Source: Lingula anatina (taxonomy: Eukaryota; Brachiopoda; Lingulata; Lingulida; Lingulidae). From it: DNA of 64,000 bases. The stretch's first letter is position 1. The number at the start of each line of letters is the position of its first letter. The stretch lies in NCBI RefSeq assembly GCF_001039355.2, contig NW_019775629.1, positions 135,766 through 199,765 on the forward strand. The letters are read 5' to 3'. Shown here in pieces: positions 25,291-36,455 of this stretch. The translations under genes and the position numbers were made by a program. Under the pieces are notes generated by a model. That model worked only from the letters and a program-made list of their open reading frames with translations, had not been told where the DNA came from and ran no database searches.

Positions 25291-25859
25291 TACCTGAAGG
25301 ATTGGCGTAAAATCTTGTGCTTTACACTCTATATATAGCTCCCAGTGAGATCTCTTCTGCACTCTTTACGTTTTAAGTACATGCAGAATACACTAATGAC
25401 GCCCAATTATTTTTGATGCCTTTATCAAAACCCATCTTGGTAATTTACTGCAATACCACAGTTAGTTCAAAACTGTTCTATCTGACTTGTAAAAATGACA
25501 GTTCGACCCTGCAACACACATCTCATGTACAGTAGTTTCCTTCAACGCATGGGTAATTTAAAACGCCTATTGGTCTTCAACTTTAAAAGTAGAAAACATT
25601 AAGAAGTAGAACACGATTTAATGTATTTCATTACATCTAAGGATGCTGTTATGTTTTCCGCTACAGTGGGCTGACAAAAATATTGTACCATTTTGTTTTA
25701 AGGGAAACAAAAGCTGGATTTGTTGGGGTTTCAATAAGCATTTTAGTTATTGGCAGTTTTATGAACCTGCTATTGCAATCTTGATAAATGTCACTCTTGG
25801 GCAGCTCTGGTCAGCGTTATTATATTGGTAAATGACTGGATGACACCAGTCACCAAATA

Positions 25860-26115
25860 TGCATTTTCACATGTTGTAAAGGATGTGGTCCAGAATTTCA
25901 ATGTGACGCACGTGCTTCAGGTTTCCGTGCATCAACCTAAGTTCACCAATTTCTTAGAAACTAATGCATCCAAAAACATTATTGAGATGTAGTGCCAAGG
26001 TAGACAATGCATATTCTGTGGCACATAAGAATGCTGTCACATGTCCACTCCCGTTGTCAAAATTAGATATGATCTTATCAGAAAATGCATAATGACGCCA
26101 GTTCTGACCTGCGGT
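25860..26115 (-). pseudogene. Decayed Tc1/mariner-like transposase remnant
   Basis: On the - strand, one frame starting near 26115 reads Q-N-W-R-H-Y-A-F-S-D-K, which resembles the Tc1 motif W...V-x-F-S-D-E. It continues to a G-N-L-K-H-V-R stretch like the Tc1 'G-N-L-N-x-x-R-Y' region, with two in-frame stops. Less clear homology may extend to 26440. It is degenerate and non-functional. The assignment rests on motif resemblance only. Confidence 0.45.
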
Positions 26116-26744
26116 CTATGTTACTGTTCTTGCAGTCCCTAGCACTCTTCTTCATTTTTTATTAGCTGATGAGTAGTTTCCTCTTGGCCACCCTGGTTTG
26201 AATTCATGTAACATATGGCGCTTTTTGAGCAGTTCTTTTGCTAACCTCAACCTGCAGATTTAACGATCGCTGCAAAGCTTATTTGCTGCACAATTCATTT
26301 CTCCCGCGGCTTATCAACATAAAAACTCGCCTTTAAAAACTCGTCTTCTTTGGCCCTAATCGTCTTCAGGCGACCACTTCTTTCTGACTTATGGCAACAC
26401 CAGTGTCCTCCATCCTACTGTAAACCATACATACTGTCTGGCTAGAAACTTCATATCTCGTGGCTATCTGGAGGACATCTATACCCTACTCCATGAGGGA
26501 AATAATTAATTTTCTTCCTTTATTTGTGAACTACTGCACATTCACTATGGTAGGTAATTGAAAGTCAGAAGGACAATACACCTTGAATGAAGCCTCTATA
26601 GCGCACATAAATGAAAATTATCCATTGGTTAAATGAACAATAAACTGCAAATCACTTTTATACGAACTGGTTCCCCCGTCATATAGCAATACTTTTGTCA
26701 CCCTCTGTATATTATAAACAACACAAATTCCAACCATCTGATAA

Positions 26745-26983
26745 TAGCAATAGCTTGATCTGCTTGGCTAGTTACCCCAATAAACGTGTCATTAACTGCT
26801 GACAGAACCATTGCATCAGATGCAACTGTCAAGGTAAGGTGTTAGGGTCTTTCTAGTGTTGCAAGTTATTTAAACTTAGTATAAAACTTAACATCTGCCA
26901 ATACTCGATTTGATTTGTTGGTTACCGAAATAAACGTGCCACTTACTGCTGACTGAACCATTGCATCAGCTGCAACTGTCAAG
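26745..26983 (+). promoter_or_regulatory. Two exon 1 / promoter blocks of copy F
   Basis: Two conserved blocks end in 'caactgtcaag' with donors gtaaggtgtt (exon end 26833) and gtaaggtgtg (26983). The second overlaps a diverged CCAAT motif (gatttgttggttacc). This is a tandem duplication of the untranslated first exon. Confidence 0.5.
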
Positions 26984-27339
26984 GTAAGGTGTGAAGGTCT
27001 TTCTAGTGTGGTTCATTATTTAAACTTAGCGTTAAACCTACCGCGATTTATTTAATTCTGTAAGCGATGTAGTTGGATCATGTTCCTGTCACACAACATT
27101 GGTAAAAAATGTTGTCCCACCCCCAGTTTTATACTTATAAATGATTGCATCACAGGAGTTAATAGGTACGAATGGTGATTTTAATTCCAGATATCATAAC
27201 TAACATGATTAGAGGTACAGAAAATACAAACTAGCAGTGAAGATATCCATTTTTAATACTATTTATTCACATTTATTACATGTACCCCCTCAAATCCGAT
27301 GTTCGACTGTCATTACCACAGAGGTAAAGAAATGACCCT

Positions 27340-27603
27340 TTAGTTGAAAAGACACCACCAAATGTCACCAAATTTACACACATTTAACATTAGGGTGTGC
27401 TTGTTAAAGATCACGTGTGCAATAGCTTGTGTGTTTACCGCGTACTGTAATAACCTCCTGTAGACGACGCTGCTGCCTTCAACAAGGATCACAATTCTGT
27501 TTTGTGTGATATTGCCCCATGTTTCCTCAAAAGCTTGGCGGAATTGGTCCTGATTATTTGGAGTTTGGTTCTCCTCTGGATTGTACACTTCACTTAATGC
27601 CAC
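27340..27603 (-). pseudogene. Tc1-like transposase C-terminal fragment (left arm)
   Basis: An open - strand frame includes Q-A-F-E-E-T-W-G-N-I-T-Q-N-R-I-V-I-L-V-E-G. It matches the right-arm fragment (Q-A-L-W-E-E-W-D-N-M-P-Q-Y-R-I-V-I-L-V-E) and the Tc1-family C-terminus. It has no DDE catalytic region. Confidence 0.6.
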
Positions 27604-28220
27604 GGGTGCTCAGTAGGTTTCTTATAAGGGCTCAAAGACCATTTCTCCAGCCTCAGAACTTCGGGTTTCTGCAACAAATCACTCACCACATCAATGCTAC
27701 GTAATCCACACCTACATCACTTACCTATGTGTGGAGACCCTTGTGTGCAAGTGTGCTGTCATGCCTGAATCACCCCTGAAGTCCCCTCTCGCAGATGGAA
27801 TGAGGTATCAGTTGGTAATGTTAGGTCTAGTGACTCCAGAACTACCAGAACTTGGTCAACCATTACTAGGAACAAGTAAGTTTTGCTGAAAAATCAAGGT
27901 ATTTCTTGTTTGCCTTCGACGGTCAAATTAGGGCCCGTAGACATGTTGCAGAATGTTTTTTGTAAGCTGTGTGCAGGATAATATCGCCCAAAGTGTCAGG
28001 TCAGTCCACGTTTGTAGAGCATTCTAAGCCCATGGTTTAAGTACATTGTTCTTTCCGGAAAAGAACGTTATTGGGGCAATTCACTGAAACATCCTCAACA
28101 AATATCTCACTCCGTTTGCAGGAGGTGACTTCAGTGATACTGCAGGCGTTATCGTGGAAATTCACTTGCGCATATTTCTCGTCTGCTTTGTGATGTGATG
28201 CAGAAACCAATTTTCAGAGG

Positions 28221-28466
28221 ATGGAGAAACCATATCTGAGCCCTGACATTAACCCTTCTAAGCATCTGTGGCATTAATTGAAGTGTGCAATGCAAAGAAG
28301 ACCAAACCCCTTATAATATGTACCAACCCCCCAAGCTCTTTGGGAAGAATGGGACAACATGCCACAATACAGAATTGTTATCCTTGTTGAAGGCAGGCCG
28401 CGCCGCCCACAGGAGATAATTACAGTACACGGTAGACACACAAGCTATAAGACACTTGACTATTAA
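28221..28466 (+). pseudogene. Tc1-like transposase C-terminal fragment (right arm)
   Basis: One frame reads L-S-P-D-I-N-P-S-K-H-L-W, the Tc1 signature S-P-D-x-N-P-x-x-H-L-W. It then reads A-L-W-E-E-W-D-N-M-P-Q and ends in a stop at 28464. Two internal stop codons break it. Confidence 0.75.
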
Positions 28467-29179
28467 CGAGCACACTCTAATGCTAAATGTATGTAAATTC
28501 AGTGACATTTGGTGGTGGCTTTCCAGTATGATGGACGTTTCTTTACTTCGGTGAAAATCACAGTGACACGTTGGATTTGAGGGGTACATGTAATAAATGT
28601 GAATAAAAGGTATTAAATATGGACATCTTTACCGCTAGTTTATATTTTCTCTACCAAAAAGCATGTTAGTTATGGTATCTAGAATGAAAATCACTATTCA
28701 TAGTAATTAACTCCTGTAATTTGATCATTTATAGATTAAAGCACATGAAATTGGGGGTGGGACAACCTTTTTCACCAATTTTGTATTTTGTAGCTTTGGT
28801 TTCTGTTATAGTAAGTTGTCATGTTGTCATTTAATAGCGTGTTGTCGTGTTGTCTGTTATATTATGCGGTGATCTTTTCTGTTAAAGTGTGTCGTAATGT
28901 TTTCCTTTCTAGCATGTTGTCTTATTTTGTTACGTTTAACAGAAATGTTTTCTGATATAGGATTCTGTCATGTTTTCTGGACTATCATGCTTGGATATTT
29001 TTTGTTAGAATATTATATAATCTATATGTACAATACTATGCTGTCATGTTTTCTGCTACGGATGTGGTGTACCTAAAAGAAATCCCAAGACTAGAACACG
29101 TTCAAACTCTGACTTGAGACAATGACTTTTATACAGTGTATAAATGACTTTACTAATATCAATGCGTTTATTTTAGAAA

Positions 29180-31128
29180 ATGTCTATTGGATTTGTGACA
29201 ATCCTAGTTACTGCGTGTTTGCTCGTCGTTATTGGAAGAGCGGACGCTGTCTGCTGCCCTCGGGCTGTGCATAATTATTGCTGGGACTGTAGTTTTGTAA
29301 GTTGTATTAAGAGACTCTGACAATAGTTATGGGATGTACGATTACGCCGAGGTTAATATAAACACAAAGCACCCTTTTGCTCCCTTGAAAACTCCTTAAA
29401 GATACCAAGGAAAATAACACTTCTGTCTTTGGACATCAGAAACCGAGAGGTAAAGGGCTTGGATCTTTATTAAAAACCCACGTTTAAAATGGCATTGAAA
29501 TAATATGCACATTTACACTGTGAACGGACTGTTATAGTAATTGGTAGTGAAGGTTATATCTTTAAATTGAATTTAAATTTAATTTTTTTTGAGGTAGTGT
29601 CTTTTCAATATATTTCTTTAGATAAGAGAAGACCGGGTTTATAATTTCTCCTTTGGCTTCAGACATCTTGGGCTTGTGGAGTAGGACGTTGTGATAGACT
29701 GATGTGCAACTGTGAAGGAGGATGCAGATCTGGCTGCTCAAAAGTGACAGCTTCCGGAATCTTTGGGTAAATAAGAAGTGTTATTTCAACTCAATAGCGT
29801 TAAATTTGTAAGCATTATAAACAAATTTTGGAATCGAATATGAACCGTTATGGTGTTGGTTGAACAACTTCTTTGAAAGTGATGACTTAAAAATGATTAT
29901 ATTTATCATTGATCGCAAAATGATTATATTTATCATTGATCGCTATAGGTTTCATATTTGTTTTGCAAAAGAAAAGACGTCAAAAGAATTGGCACACTGC
30001 AGAGTCAAATGGTCGACAAATTACCTTAAATATGTTTGCTACACATACCCCCCCTCCCCCAACAAAAAAAAAATAAATAAATAAATAAAAAGAATAAAAA
30101 CAATTTAAAACGTTTTAAAACCACTTCTGGAAGATTTAAATCGAATACAAATTGAGGATGGCGTTGATATGTATACTTGGAATAGACGCTGTGTTTATGT
30201 TACGAATATATTTTATCAAGGAACACCTGCAATTGCTACCGCACAAGCAAGAGGTCCGCCGGTGAAGACGTGGATTACAGCATTGACCCTAGAGTGGTAT
30301 TCAGTAACACTGATTCAGACAGGTAAGTGCTGTAGGTGTAGATTACAGCATTGATGCTAGTGTAGTATTCAGTAACACTGATACAGGCAGGTAAGTGATG
30401 TAGGTGTGGATTACAGCATTGACGCTAGTGTAGTATTCAGTAACACTGATACAGACAGGTAAGTGATGTAGGTGTAGATTACAGCATTGATGCTAGTTTA
30501 GTATTCAGTAACACTGATACAGACAGGTAAGTGATGTAGGTGTAGATTACAGCATTGACGCTAGTGTAGTATTCAGTAACACTGATACAGACAGGTAAGT
30601 CATGGAGGTGTAGATTACAGCATTGACGCTAATCTAGTATTCAGTAACACTGATACAGACAGGTAATTGATGTACCTAAATTAAAATAAAACAGATGAGT
30701 AAGATAGTAGCGGATCGAGGATGTCCACACATACCATTGCAAAGGGTCACGCAGGACTTATTTTGAAAGTATTTAACTTTGGCTCGAAAAGTTCTGGACT
30801 CTTTCTCTTTATTTTGTTAAATTGGATTAAACGCAGAATAAAAGTGTAGACGCAGACGATCAAATACATGTTTAAGACGTGTATAGTTATAGAATAAAGA
30901 GTCAAATATATGCCGTAATACCTCATAATTCACTAGAACTGTACAACAGATATTGATTACAAACAATTTTATTACAGAAATGAGCAGCTGTCCAGAGATG
31001 AATACATTCGTGCTGCAAAAGACCTGAACAGGAATGCAAGATCTGAAGACATCCATGCTGAATTTACAGAGAAAGATAAAAATGGCGACGACATGATCAG
31101 TTTGGATGAATTTGACACAAAAAAGTGA
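29180..31128 (+). CDS. Copy F: secreted Diedel-like domain/EF-hand protein
   Basis: The exons are 29177-29296 (ATG 29180), 29663-29766, 30221-30322 and 30978-31128, in phases 0, 2 and 2. They encode 157 residues. The signal peptide probably ends at Ala-Asp-Ala23. Exon 2 has Y-C-W-D-C where all others have C-G-D-C. The exon 3 core is C-G-V-G-R-C-x4-C-N-C-E-G-G-C-R-S-G-C, and exon 4 gives C-N-C-Y-R-T-S-K-R-S. The EF loops are DSDRNEQLSRDE and DKNGDDMISLDE. The C-terminus is two residues shorter than in A2 because the stop falls at K-K. The exons are open and the splice sites canonical. Confidence 0.75.
30270..30670 (+). repeat. 68-bp exon-4 cassette array, F (6 units)
   Basis: Six units are present. 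Unit 1 ends exon 4 (donor at 30323), later donors are mostly gtaagt, and the last reads gtaatt. Confidence 0.88.
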
Positions 31129-32113
31129 ATGAAATTGGCAAAAATATTGCAGTAAATAATAATGTATTGATTCCGTGTATGGCAATATAAAAATAAAAAC
31201 CATCTGAGTTTGAAAAGCATCAGCAAATGTTTTTGTTTTTTCCCTTTACTTTGAAAGAAAAACTTGTTTGATCTTTATAACACACCAGTATGTCTGACAG
31301 TGCCGTGAAATGCTGGTTGACATTAAATTTCTATCCCCAGTATAAAAACGTAATTTTAATTTTCATTTGTCGTGATAGTGGTTTGATAAAAAGGATTTAT
31401 CATTTCAGAGAAGGATTATTTTATTGATAATATTTGCAGACACCATCATAATGTTAAGGTCACATAAGATCACACAGTCCGGAAAAGTAGACTAAGCCGT
31501 ACCATGCACTTATGGGATACTGTCCGTTAGCAATATACAAATGATGAACTGCGATTTTCACGTTTGTAACCTTCCAGTGAAAGACTGGTTAATTTGTTTC
31601 TTTTTTAATTTATTTTCACAGTAATAAAGAAATTTGGTACAAGTTGTTAAACGTCAATTTTCCACAAAATTTACCAAATAAGAGGAGGCCAGTAAGTAAA
31701 ACCCATGGTAGTCAGTTAATTGGTAGAGACACATCTGACTACACACTTCTGCATTTACAAATATCATATGAGATCGGAGTTTTTTAATAAAAGAACGCAT
31801 TTTTACCTAGGTATTCCCTCGAAACTGAAATATTCCCTATTAAATGTCAAGTCAGTAGTGTGAAAATATGTATAACGCGTGTAATCGTAGTCCTTTACAA
31901 TTTAGGGTCCCCACACATATTATTGCAAAGGGTCACACAGGGCTTATTTTGAAAGTATGTAACTTTGGGTCGAAACAGTTCTAGCCTCTTTCTATTTTGT
32001 TGAATTTGATTAATTATGGAATAAAAGTGTAGAGTTAAAAGCCATTAAAGGCACGTCTACATAATTAAGTAGAACTGAACAGCAGATTTTGATCACTAAC
32101 CGTATTATTGCAG
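31129..32113 (+). other. 3' flank of F
   Basis: This holds the conserved family 3' flank, then a second copy of the end of intron 4 (31900-32110, 'ttgcaaagggtcac...acttattttg') leading to an orphan exon 5. No coding sequence is seen. Confidence 0.5.
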
Positions 32114-32264
32114 AAATGAGCAGCAGTCCAGAGATGAATACATTCGTGCTGCAATGGAACTAAATAGAAACACAAGATCTGAGGACATCCATGCTGAATT
32201 TATGGAAAAAGACAAAAATGGCGACAACATGATCAGTTTGGATGGATTCGACACAAAAATGTGA
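32114..32264 (+). pseudogene. Orphan exon 5 (EF-hand exon), first extra copy
   Basis: The acceptor 'tattgcag' is intact and the frame is open to TGA at 32262. It encodes N-E-Q-Q-S-R-D-E-Y and the loop DKNGDNMISLDG, in which the last EF-hand ligand Glu12 is Gly. No exons 2-4 lie between it and copy F. It is either an alternative terminal exon for F or a dead duplicate. Confidence 0.7.
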
Positions 32265-33023
32265 AAGACGGGCAAAATATTTTTCCATAAATTATAATGT
32301 GTTGGCATTCTGTACAGGTAGTCCTACAAAGAAAAAAAAAAGAAACAATCGAATTCGAAAGCGTTTGAAAATGTTTTATTTTTACTTCAGAGATACTTTG
32401 AAATAAAAGCCTGATTAATATTCACACCGTTTGTCTGACAGTACAGTAAAATGCTGGTAGACACTCAGTTTTTATCAGCAGTATAAAACCGAAAAACCTT
32501 TTTTAATTGTCATCTGTTGTGATAGTTTCAGTGACAAAAATGTGATTCATTCCATAATGAGGGTGTTTGTTCATTATTTATTTGGCATTTTAGACAATTC
32601 TTTTCTGAAATGATGATTTGACGACGCCGGCAATTTATCATTTTAATTAAACTTGATCTCCCGTTGAGGACCAAGTCACTGCATGTTTGTCGCTTCAAGA
32701 ATATCTTCAAGAATATCTTTATACGTTACTTTCTTCATTCAAGTCATTTATAAGTCCATACTGAATGAACATTGGTTTACCATATAAACTTCTACTGTAA
32801 AATGTACCAGAAAGGTAGGCACTTGGTCATGTTTTTCTCTTTATCTACAACTCGTTATGACGCCATTTATTTTCAAAGGAAAATGCAGAATATGCGGATG
32901 ACTGTCAAGTCTATGTAACGATGCCATTCACATATTTCGGCAATTGAAACAGCATATGTTGTAAGTATGTAGGTTGATAACAGCATTGTCGCTGCATAAA
33001 TGCTGCATTTAAGTGAGGAGAAA

Positions 33024-33172
33024 GTATGCCATGAGCCGCCGTCCAGAAATGAATACATTCGCACTGCAATGAACCTGAACAGGAATACTAGATGTGGGAA
33101 CATCCACGCTGAATTTAATGAAAGTACACAGTTTGCGGCGTTCAGTTTGGATGATTTGACACAAAAATTTTA
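33024..33172 (+). pseudogene. Decayed exon 5, second extra copy
   Basis: It keeps 'tccag(a/g)aatgaatacattcg' and 'aacctgaacaggaa' but has lost the acceptor. The second EF loop is destroyed (frameshifted near 33125-33145). It sits just before the segment shared with the end of copy E. Confidence 0.7.
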
Positions 33173-34577
33173 AAACATTCAAAGACACCTTCAGTAAATA
33201 ATATGCTGCTGTCATGTTGGCCAACAGGTGCCTTTTTTATTCTTGTATCATTATTATATGAAATAAATACTGAACGATGTTAACATCATTCATCTGACTA
33301 CAGATTTAAATGCTGGTAACAGTAGAAACTCAGCTTCTACCGGTATCACCAGAATAAAAGCGCGTTGTTGCAGACTTCTGATAAAAACCACTGCATTCAA
33401 CAAGCTACGTAAAAAGAAAAAAATGCATATGACTGTCTGTGATTAACTGCAGAATAAATTAAAATATTTCCTTTATTAAAACATATTTTAAGGTAAATGC
33501 CAGTTAAGTTTGGGAATTTAAGGAGCGAACATATTTTGTCGTCGCATAAATTGTTCAAATATTCAGTCATGTACCCCTGTATTAGCTACACGTACGGCTG
33601 CAGACATGCTCGTTTTAACCATGTGTAAATATATCAACCATAGATATTCTGGAGTAAATGGCTATATTTTCAAAATTAAACATACATGTATATAACCGCC
33701 ATGCTCAATGATATGGTCCACACTTGCATATATGTAACTTATATTCCGTTTAAAACGTGAATGAGAGGATTTTTAACTTGACAATCGATTAACAGTTATA
33801 TAAACATGACCTAAGAAAAAACTTTTACTGCAAGTTGATAAAAGATATCTCAACTCGTTTTTTTTTTCTTGCCATTGGCCAGTAGCCAGATTGCTAACCC
33901 TGCAAAAGTCTCTCCTATAAATTTTCCTTTACCGAAAGGTATTCCTTTTGGGTAGAGAAGTAAAATTAGTTTGTTTGCTAATCCCGAGATGTTGAGAATT
34001 TTCAATATGGCCCTCAATATTTGAGGGGAATATAGACAAACAGCAAGAAATCAATAGAAATCCTTAATTTGTAGCTCTAATTAATGTATTTCTATTCCAA
34101 AGACCACAGTTGGATAATTGACTTTATCCTAGCACGTGCCTGTTATTGAAAAATCATAATGACAACTAAAACGTACAATAAAGGACAAATAAGAACAGCA
34201 AAATAGTAAACGTTAAGCAGTGGGTCTGCCTTAACTATGATTGGCTAGTTACTTCCTCAAGCGTGTCACTATTTTACATTTCTCAGGGTGCTCTTATGTT
34301 TTCTGGTGTCACTATATTCTGTTTGTATCGCATATTCAAACTCTCTTATTCTAAGATCAACTTGAGAACAGAAAAAAAATACATTATTTTATTATCAATT
34401 TTAATCAAGATTCTTAATATAAGGGAATCGCTTGGGTATTTTCGTTACCAGCGAAAGACACTATTTTTTGCCTGAGATTCGTAAAACCTTCATATCATTT
34501 ATCATAATCCATGTCCGTGACTCATGAATGCCACTTTTTATTCCTTGTACTTTGTGAAACGCAACCATTGTACTCGC
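33173..34577 (+). other. Intergenic F-G
   Basis: This contains the 33286-33535 segment shared with copy E. Bases 33780-33925 repeat 5745-5890 in the opposite orientation. Bases 34310-34577 match the upstream flank of copy B (6580-6850). No gene is seen. Confidence 0.55.
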
Positions 34578-34580
34578 TTA

Positions 34581-34918
34581 AAGCAATAATAACTCTTCGT
34601 TTCGGCCAAAAAATGAATTTTCCTGGAGTAAACAACAATTTTCCCATGCTTACCAATGGTTAATGAATCCATTTTTACATTCAAAGTTAGTCCCTGGTTT
34701 TTTTCTAAAAAGTTTGGTTTTTTGTTAAAATCTCTTAAGAGATTTTAACAGAGTATAGACATCAATGGAGGTCACGTGGTCTAAAGACAAGTTCAAATAT
34801 CAGAATAAAAGCTATAACTGCTGTTTTTGTGGTAAAACAGAATATATTATATTTCTATGAGTTATTCACAAGGTTTTTATTGTGAAATATAGGTCTCATA
34901 CAAAGAGTTATTATGCCT
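34581..34918. mobile_element. MITE 1 upstream of G, TTA target site
   Basis: The left end is AAGCAATAATAACTCTT. The right end in reverse complement is AGGCATAATAACTCTTTG. It is flanked by TTA at 34578-34580 and 34919-34921. The matching place before copy B (near 6842-6848) lacks it. A 3-bp TTA duplication fits PIF/Harbinger-type MITEs. Confidence 0.65.
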
Positions 34919-34921
34919 TTA

Positions 34922-35677
34922 AGCCCCTATTTCACACAGACCACGAATCCCACGAATGGCCATGAATTGACAAATTTCACGATTCGTGGTTGAATCGCAA
35001 TCAGTTCGTGAAGTTCTTAACAGATTCGTATATAATCGTAGTCAGTTATTGCACTTCTTGACCAACAGGAATTGGTGGCAAAAACTTTGATGCCCCTATT
35101 TCACACAGACCACGAATCCCACAAATCGCCAGGAATTGACAAATTTCACGATTCGTGGTTGAATCGCAATCAGTTCGTGAAGTTCTTAACAGATTCGTAT
35201 ATAATCGTAGTCAGTTATTGCACTTCTTGACCAACAGGAATTGGTGGCAAAAACTTTGATGCCCCTATTTCACACAGACCACGAATCCCACAAATCGCCA
35301 GGAATTGACAAATTTCACGATTCGTGGTTGAATCGTAATCAGTTCGTGAAGTTCTTAGCAGATTCGTATATAATCGTAGTCAGTTATTGCAATTCTTGAT
35401 CAATCGGGAATTCGTGGCAAAAATTTTGAGCTGTTCAAAGTTTAGGCCACGAACTCCCGATTCCAAAAAATCGTAGTGAATTTCTGGACAATATTCGTGC
35501 GATTCCAACCGAATCCCACGAATATTCGTAACATTGTCGCACCTGTATCGTAACTGAATCGTAGAGCGTGTTGAATTAGACCAGAAAATTGGCAAAATCT
35601 CACGAATCTTCACGAATCCTGAAATGTGTCAATTCCTGGCGATTCGTGGGATTCGTGGTCTGTGTGAAATAGGGGCC
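34922..35677. mobile_element. MITE 2 upstream of G, directly abutting MITE 1
   Basis: The left end is AGCCCCTATTTCACACAG. The right end in reverse complement is GGCCCCTATTTCACACAG, and the arms stay similar for over 50 bases. It is flanked by TTA at 34919-34921 and 35678-35680. Inside, the left end is repeated three times with a 169-bp period (starts 34923, 35092, 35261). PIF/Harbinger-like by target site. Confidence 0.7.
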
Positions 35678-35799
35678 TTACTCGCAATTTTCAATTCCCT
35701 AGACACGCATTGTAATTTGGGATTTGATGATTTTATCACCGGTGAACTGTGATCACTACCCCCTCCATTGGGAACCTTTTTATATGTTGTTGCTTTTGT

Positions 35800-36188
35800 A
35801 CCGACCTCTGCCAATACTTGATCTGATTGGCTAGTTACCCCAATACACGTGTCACTTACTGCTGACTGAACCATTACATCAGATACAACTGTCAAGGTAA
35901 GGTGTTAAAGTCTTTCTGGTGTAGCAGGTTACTTTCACTTAATGTAAAATTTATTATATACTTATTTAGTTTTCTTTGCGCTGTCATTACACCTTAACCA
36001 TTTTATCATTAGAATAGTTTGTGTAGAGAAAATAAGACATGCCATTCTGTTTTCAATTCAACATGGCGAAACTTCTAACTTCAAGCTTCTAAATATGCTT
36101 TTGTACCGATATCTGCCAATATTTGGTCTGATTAGCTGGTTACCTCAATAAACGTGTCACTCACTGCTGACTGAACCATTACATTACG
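35800..36188 (+). promoter_or_regulatory. Two exon 1 / promoter blocks of copy G
   Basis: The first block ('gatctgattggctagttacccc') has exon 1 ending 'caactgtcaag' at 35896, donor gtaaggtgtt. The second block ('gtctgattagctggttacc') is decayed: the CCAAT motif is changed and the exon end is shortened to 'acattacg' before gtaaagtg. The first is the likelier functional one. Confidence 0.5.
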
Positions 36189-36455
36189 GTAAAGTGTTAA
36201 GGTCTTTCTAGTGTGGCACTTTATTTTACTTTCAGAAATTTATTTACCACAAGGTGCTATCGTTATGACTAGTGTACTGCAATGTATTATGTAGTAGTAT
36301 GCCGTATTGTTTTAAGTCATGGAATACTGCTGTGTTTTCTGCTGTTGGTATGGTATATATATATGTCAAGGAAATTCCAAACCTAGCGCACTTTCAAACT
36401 CTTACTTAGGGAAGAAGATACCATAGAACAATATGTAATGTTTTTATTTTAGAAA

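Larger units (their letters stand above)
27098..28780. mobile_element. Foldback Tc1/mariner-derived element in intron 1 of F
   Basis: The left end (attggtaaaaaatgttgtcc) and the right end, in reverse complement (attggtgaaaaaggttgtcc), begin two inverted arms of roughly 600 bp (27098-27700 and 28180-28780). Each arm carries the 3' part of a Tc1-like transposase reading outwards. The unit could fold into a long hairpin. Other copies lack it in intron 1. Confidence 0.75.
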
